From assembly GCA_964392945.1 (NCBI GenBank), contig CAYMSH010000221.1, positions 1 to 10,714 of the forward strand: 10,714 nucleotides of DNA. The letters are read 5' to 3'. Both the position numbers and the translations under genes were made by a program. This stretch comes from BS750m-G57 sp964392945 (GTDB lineage Bacteria; Planctomycetota; Phycisphaerae; SM23-33). A model generated the notes under the pieces. That model saw only the letters and a list, made by a program, of their open reading frames with translations. It was not told the DNA's origin and ran no database searches. This document shows positions 7,901 to 10,714 of this stretch, one piece after another (position 1 is the stretch's first letter; every line of letters begins with the position of its first letter).

Positions 7901-10714
7901 TCCGCGCGTACGTGAAGCCCATGACGAATCGATATCCGAGGGCGAGGATCTGGGGGGCCCCGCTGCGGTTATAAAGCGCTCGCCCCCTGTTACAAGGCCA
8001 AGCGAAACTCCCCAGCCGCCGACGCCGAAGAAACCCAAGCCCGGCAAGAAGGATAGCCAATGGGCGACGAGAAGTCGCACGCTGGGACGCCACACGCTGC
8101 CGGTCGATCTTGTCGAATCGATGTCGCACGAGACCGAAGCTGTCTTCAGCGGACTTGGCGGTCCGCAACTTACGATCTCGCTGACTCCAAGATCCGTCAG
8201 CGCCGGACATCAATGGATGGGCCTGGCGATTGTCGGACTGCTTGGTTTGTTAATACTGAACGCCAGAGTCTGGGCGAAGGTCAAGTTCATCATTCTCGCA
8301 GGCGCCGCCACTGTGCTTGTGGCGCTGTGGGCTCCGTTCCTGGCCCACGGAGCAAACGGCGGTTTCTACGCGGTCTGCCTGCTGGTGCTTGTCTATCCGC
8401 TGGTAGGACTCTGGCGCCTGATCGCTCGCGGTGTTATTGCCGGCAGGCCTGTTGTGCAGGCTGCTGCAATGCTGGCGATCGCCGCGGCTTTCCTGGCGAT
8501 GGGCCAGACCGCCCACGCCGGGGCGAAACCAGACCCGCTGATCATCCCGTACGACGGAGATCCCCAAAAAGCCGTCGATGCCGGAAAGGTTCTGCTGCCG
8601 TACAAACGCTATGTCAAGCTGTGGAACCTGGCTAACCCGGACCAGAAGATCAAGCTGCCGTCAAAGGGCCTGGTCTCCGGGCTGAAGATATCGCTGGCGG
8701 GCGTCACGTACGACGCCGTAGTGGCCGACAAGAAAATGAACATCACCCTTACCGCCGACATAACCGCGCGCGGCGACGGTTGGGCGGTCCTGCCGATGGA
8801 TATTTCCGGTATGGCTGTTACTACCGCCACTCTCAACGGAAAGCCCGCCGGACTGCAGGTCGGTCCCAAAGGCATGGTGCTGGCGGTGAAGGCTCCGGTT
8901 TCAGGCAAGTTTGTGCTTACTGGTCTGACTACGCCGAAATACGTCGGCAGCAAGGGCAGCGTATATCTTTCGCTGCCGCTGCTTCCGCTGGCGGTGATGA
9001 AAGTTCGCCTCGACGACGCGAACCTCGAACTCGAGGCCCCGGGCATTGACGGCGTGCTCACCAGCCGCAAGATTAACACCGGCGTTGAGTGGACCGTGCC
9101 TTTGGGCTCGGCTCGCAAGCTCGCCTTACGCTGGTCTCCCAAAGCCGGCTCGGGCGCCGCCGATCGAACGCTTTCGGTTACCGCCACTCACAGTATCGGA
9201 GTGTTCCACTGGGCCCTTGTAGGCGCAAGCAAGATGTCGTACAGCTTCCCGGCCGGGCAGAACGATCGCTTCGAACTGCTCGTGCCGCAGGGCGCGAAGA
9301 TCATGAAGATCAGCGGCGCCAACCTGCGCGATCATCGTATCGCCGGGGTCAAGACGATCGAGGGACGCAAGTTCAACGTAGTTGACGTTCGCCTCTATCG
9401 ACCCGCCGACAAGCGATACGAGCTTACCGCTAACTGGATCGGCGATCTTCCGCCGATCGGGGCGCCGAGCAGGCTCTGGCTGCCGCGCGCCGGACGAGTA
9501 GGGCGAGAGGCCGGTTACGTGCACATACGCACCGCCGGCGGAATGGTGCTGAAGGTTACTGACGTGCAAGGCGGAAGGCGTCGCGATATTGCATCGCCGT
9601 CGGGTAAGTCCAAAGGCGCCGCGACGACTCTGGCCGATTCGACGGCCACTGCCGCGTCTTACCAGTGGCCATACAGGGACTTCTCGATACACGTTCAGAT
9701 TTCCCGCCGACAGGCCGTCGCCAGCGTTAACCTCGACCAGCTTGTTCGCGTGAACGCCGATCGAGTTCAGTTGATGGTCCAGGCCTCGATCAATCCGGCC
9801 GGGAAGGGCGGAAAGGGTGGTTCCAGCCGATTCTTCGGAGCCGCCTTCAACCTGCCGGACAACTACGAACTGCTCAGCGTTGTCGGCCCCGATGTCGAAG
9901 GCTGGCACGTGCAGAAAGCGTCGGACGCCAAGTCGCGGCGAATAGTGCACGTCGGTTTCAGGACCGCTGTTGTCAAGTCGCAGGTGTCGATGGTGCTCGT
10001 TCGCGACGATGCGAAAGTCGAGCGTCTTTCGGCACCCATGGTCCAGGCCGTTGACCCCGACGGCCGCGTCATAGAAAACCAGTCCGGCCGGCTTGCGGTC
10101 CAGATCGCTCCGGCCCTTGATGCGCACACGGTCTCCAGCAAACTGTTGACGTCGATTGCCCCGTCGGCCTCCGCCGGATGGCTCAGCAAGGCCGAGGTCC
10201 GAGCTGTACAGTTCGCCTACCGGTACTTCAAACCCGGAGCCTCTCTGGAACTGGCGGTTCGCGAGCGTCCGACAAAAGTGCGAGTCGAAGTAGTCGCCGG
10301 AATATCGGTGCATCCGGCTTCGGCGGCGTACACTTATCGACTCAGGTACAATGTCAGCGGATCTCCGATCGATCAGGTCAGTTTCACCCTCCCGGCGAAA
10401 TACGCGCAGTTGACGGCCGTTACTTCGCGATACATGCGATCGGTCGCGTCGACCGACGCGCCTGCTGGCCGCAAGAAGTGGACCGTGTCGCTGACCAACG
10501 AGTTGACCGGTCAGTTTGACCTGCTGGTTAACTTTACTCTCCCGATAGACGCAGCTACTCGCCAGCTTCCGGCGCCGAGAATAGTGACCGGCGCGCCAGA
10601 CGGATATCGCGCGATTCTGGCCGTCCAGAACACTTCGAGGCACGAACTGGCGTTCACTCCGTCCAAGTCGATGACCCCGCTCCCAGTGGCCGTGCAGAAG
10701 CAGGTGCTCGGTTC
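4893..10714 (+). CDS. Giant exported two-module membrane protein, paralogous to upstream gene (modules B and C; 3' end outside window)
   Basis: One frame runs 1940 codons without a stop to the window edge. Residues 1-33 are a signal peptide (core about 14-31, cut after V-L-S-A). Module B has the twin-PY region (IYVPY 41-45; the second PY is degenerate, VLMDR 59-63) and a beta-rich N-terminal domain (about 85-260). Repeated beta units follow near 270-340, 450-520 and 826-888. A Pro/Lys-rich linker (1031-1052) leads to an FSGLGG...LTISL strand (1085-1097) and three membrane helices (about 1109-1123, 1130-1150, 1158-1177). A fourth hydrophobic segment (1187-1204) ends in TAHA (1206-1209) like a signal peptide. 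Module C then begins: IIPY (1217-1220), VLLPY (1233-1237), KLW (1242-1244), the N-terminal domain, and units with SGANL (1474-1478), VVGPDV (1663-1668) and about 1812-1870. By analogy with A and B, the missing end should hold three more helices about 300-400 residues downstream. No catalytic motif was recognised. Both ectodomains are predicted on the non-cytoplasmic side. Coding status is very sure; function unknown. Confidence 0.93.
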   Translation, partial: MKTPEHNTPYRKTVPAVLAALMVLWCAAGVLSAQVDEAPKIYVPYEDVAAVVSKSDRSVLMDRAEFNKLLAAAKTAADKAALTDNIPKLGQITRGDYSASVSGENLTLKGQLTIRSLIDGPVVIELPFTRIGLTEILLDGKPAPANYNSRGRLVLIVSGSGLHKLTLVGSARLTELSGGGMQFSMSLPTSVSGAMKLQLPGDQEAHANVPVAAVKYDKKNDRTIVDLTLGGYASLSVALLGNGRQEDQKAILLGESATTVALTPTGQTMDCLYTVQVLRRQRRELVFALAPNWTITDVSCPSLVRWSVARPKPNGAKELTVRLRSAARGTRALHIRASAPMGETSWSSPAVSLVGAGYQRGYVLVDPGEQLAVRGETLKGARRQDIRGVSQIAGMTGSAGRLYFHWGDKWSVALKLAQIQLQTRSKDNQAFVISPKELTAHLSSEITAVGREMFAMDFMLPGSASGWDLISVTVNGSKKGFEYRTIKKGPARVLKLELASPVAPEAVAKVNVMLRRVPSKWNWSSAGGASQQTVVRKITLPLISSAADKCAGLATVSVAGDLDAKVSTGAEGLKAVTVGKMAFWGLGRAVRSAYTYEIAPSGQLEVSVSRPEPRIAASGVGLVSVSPAGVSGRFAVTYNVTRVGTRTLYLLSDKSLGNKLTIRTPGRQLASRSIVSPGADTLVLPKSVSEAYDLWQLKLDAQARGPVLVRVSYQQALPEEKFSVPMIRPAGVERSTEVLAIEGAEELAVNVSASSAADVDITDLPPLPAPARRVLGAFRAVDNTNADGPLFGISLTTAVHENYAIPSALVTSAELRTVVGSDGSQQTRAKLQVVNAGLQFLTIKLPGDSKLLSVRVARDQAKLKRDASGAYQVSIPQGRKTLDVLMVYSTPPTSSDLGDLKLVAVQLPGLQINTAKWTVIPPTGFTITDHESNMSPERPEMFAGPPLAAASLFRSSRHRSKAQMYSGINYFHVDSFSLSDSISSLIESTVSINYGYDLDAGSLPRVREAHDESISEGEDLGGPAAVIKRSPPVTRPSETPQPPTPKKPKPGKKDSQWATRSRTLGRHTLPVDLVESMSHETEAVFSGLGGPQLTISLTPRSVSAGHQWMGLAIVGLLGLLILNARVWAKVKFIILAGAATVLVALWAPFLAHGANGGFYAVCLLVLVYPLVGLWRLIARGVIAGRPVVQAAAMLAIAAAFLAMGQTAHAGAKPDPLIIPYDGDPQKAVDAGKVLLPYKRYVKLWNLANPDQKIKLPSKGLVSGLKISLAGVTYDAVVADKKMNITLTADITARGDGWAVLPMDISGMAVTTATLNGKPAGLQVGPKGMVLAVKAPVSGKFVLTGLTTPKYVGSKGSVYLSLPLLPLAVMKVRLDDANLELEAPGIDGVLTSRKINTGVEWTVPLGSARKLALRWSPKAGSGAADRTLSVTATHSIGVFHWALVGASKMSYSFPAGQNDRFELLVPQGAKIMKISGANLRDHRIAGVKTIEGRKFNVVDVRLYRPADKRYELTANWIGDLPPIGAPSRLWLPRAGRVGREAGYVHIRTAGGMVLKVTDVQGGRRRDIASPSGKSKGAATTLADSTATAASYQWPYRDFSIHVQISRRQAVASVNLDQLVRVNADRVQLMVQASINPAGKGGKGGSSRFFGAAFNLPDNYELLSVVGPDVEGWHVQKASDAKSRRIVHVGFRTAVVKSQVSMVLVRDDAKVERLSAPMVQAVDPDGRVIENQSGRLAVQIAPALDAHTVSSKLLTSIAPSASAGWLSKAEVRAVQFAYRYFKPGASLELAVRERPTKVRVEVVAGISVHPASAAYTYRLRYNVSGSPIDQVSFTLPAKYAQLTAVTSRYMRSVASTDAPAGRKKWTVSLTNELTGQFDLLVNFTLPIDAATRQLPAPRIVTGAPDGYRAILAVQNTSRHELAFTPSKSMTPLPVAVQKQVLG
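5010..5102 (+). repeat. Twin-PY motif, copy B (second half degenerate)
   Basis: Residues 40-70 of the giant protein align without gaps to copy A. The first IYVPY is kept, but the second PY is replaced (VLMDR instead of VFLPY), and the closing aromatic LW reads LL. It follows the N-terminal signal peptide. Confidence 0.65.
7829..7856. other. AT-rich inverted repeat inside the coding region of module B
   Basis: TCAATAAG (7833-7840) and CTTATTGA (7845-7852) pair perfectly around a 4-base CTCC loop. Past one mismatch the stem extends by three more pairs (7829-7831 with 7854-7856). No T-tract follows, so it is not a simple terminator. It may be incidental, but it stands out in a GC-rich gene. Confidence 0.5.
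8217..8519 (+). other. Internal membrane block: three helices plus retained signal-peptide-like helix at the B/C junction
   Basis: Residues 1109-1209 of the giant protein hold four hydrophobic stretches. The first three match the C-terminal anchor of the module A protein in number and spacing. The fourth (about 1187-1204) begins after a short basic segment, is alanine- and leucine-rich, and ends T-A-H-A before a polar region with the twin-PY motif, exactly as a signal peptide would. Four crossings would return the chain to the side it left, placing both ectodomains in the same compartment. Confidence 0.75.
8538..8624 (+). repeat. Twin-PY motif, copy C (internal)
   Basis: Residues 1216-1244 of the giant protein: IIPY, a linker one residue shorter than in copy A, VLLPY, then KRYVKLW matching the closing segment of copy A. 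It marks the start of module C right after the internal signal-like helix. Confidence 0.7.

Noticed and set aside
8469..8471. Internal ATG as the start of a separate module C gene
   Set aside because: The frame is open throughout with no stop before it, and there is no strong ribosome site upstream. Internal initiation cannot be excluded, but a single fused gene is simpler.
9126..10643. 505-codon minus-strand open frame
   Set aside because: It lies antisense to module C, whose plus-strand frame shows shared motifs and a continuous fold pattern. The antisense translation is rich in R, G, S and H with no recognisable domain, typical of a shadow frame in GC-rich coding DNA.

Overview
The window looks like chromosomal DNA of a moderately GC-rich Gram-negative-type bacterium, most likely a planctomycete. 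I infer this from three things: a secreted sialate-O-acetylesterase-type SGNH hydrolase, a DUF2203 protein, and very large secreted beta-rich proteins that open with a twin 'IPY...LPY' motif. I associate that motif from memory with long hypothetical proteins of Planctomycetota. No database search was possible, so the taxonomy is inference.

Layout: (1) positions 1-649, minus strand, hold the N-terminal 216 codons of a secreted SGNH/sialate O-acetylesterase-like enzyme whose C-terminus lies outside the window. (2) Positions 650-851 are a divergent intergenic region with a possible promoter and a 9-bp direct repeat. (3) Positions 852-1319, plus strand, encode a small cytosolic DUF2203 protein. 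(4) Positions 1320-1549 are a spacer with a plausible sigma-70-type promoter for what follows. (5) Positions 1550-4906 encode an 1118-residue exported protein with a C-terminal three-helix membrane anchor (module A). (6) From 4893 to the end of the window a second open frame overlaps gene A by 14 bases and stays open for 1940 codons without a stop. It contains two further copies of the same architecture (modules B and C).

The main interest is the A-B-C system. Each module has the same order: a signal-peptide-like hydrophobic segment, a short twin-PY motif, a shared N-terminal beta-rich domain and repeated beta-rich units. Modules A and B then end in an 'FS..G...LT' type strand and three transmembrane helices. 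In the second gene the three-helix anchor of module B is followed directly by a fourth hydrophobic stretch that looks like a signal peptide ending in A-H-A. Module C's twin-PY motif then starts. The simplest reading is that two ancestral, separately exported paralogues were fused in frame, with the old signal peptide kept as a fourth helix. That would put both ectodomains on the same, non-cytoplasmic side. A and B-C are translationally coupled and presumably co-expressed as one envelope-anchored system of unknown function.

I saw no rRNA, tRNA, CRISPR, insertion sequence or convincing terminator. Long reading frames antisense to the large genes look like shadows of GC-rich coding sequence.
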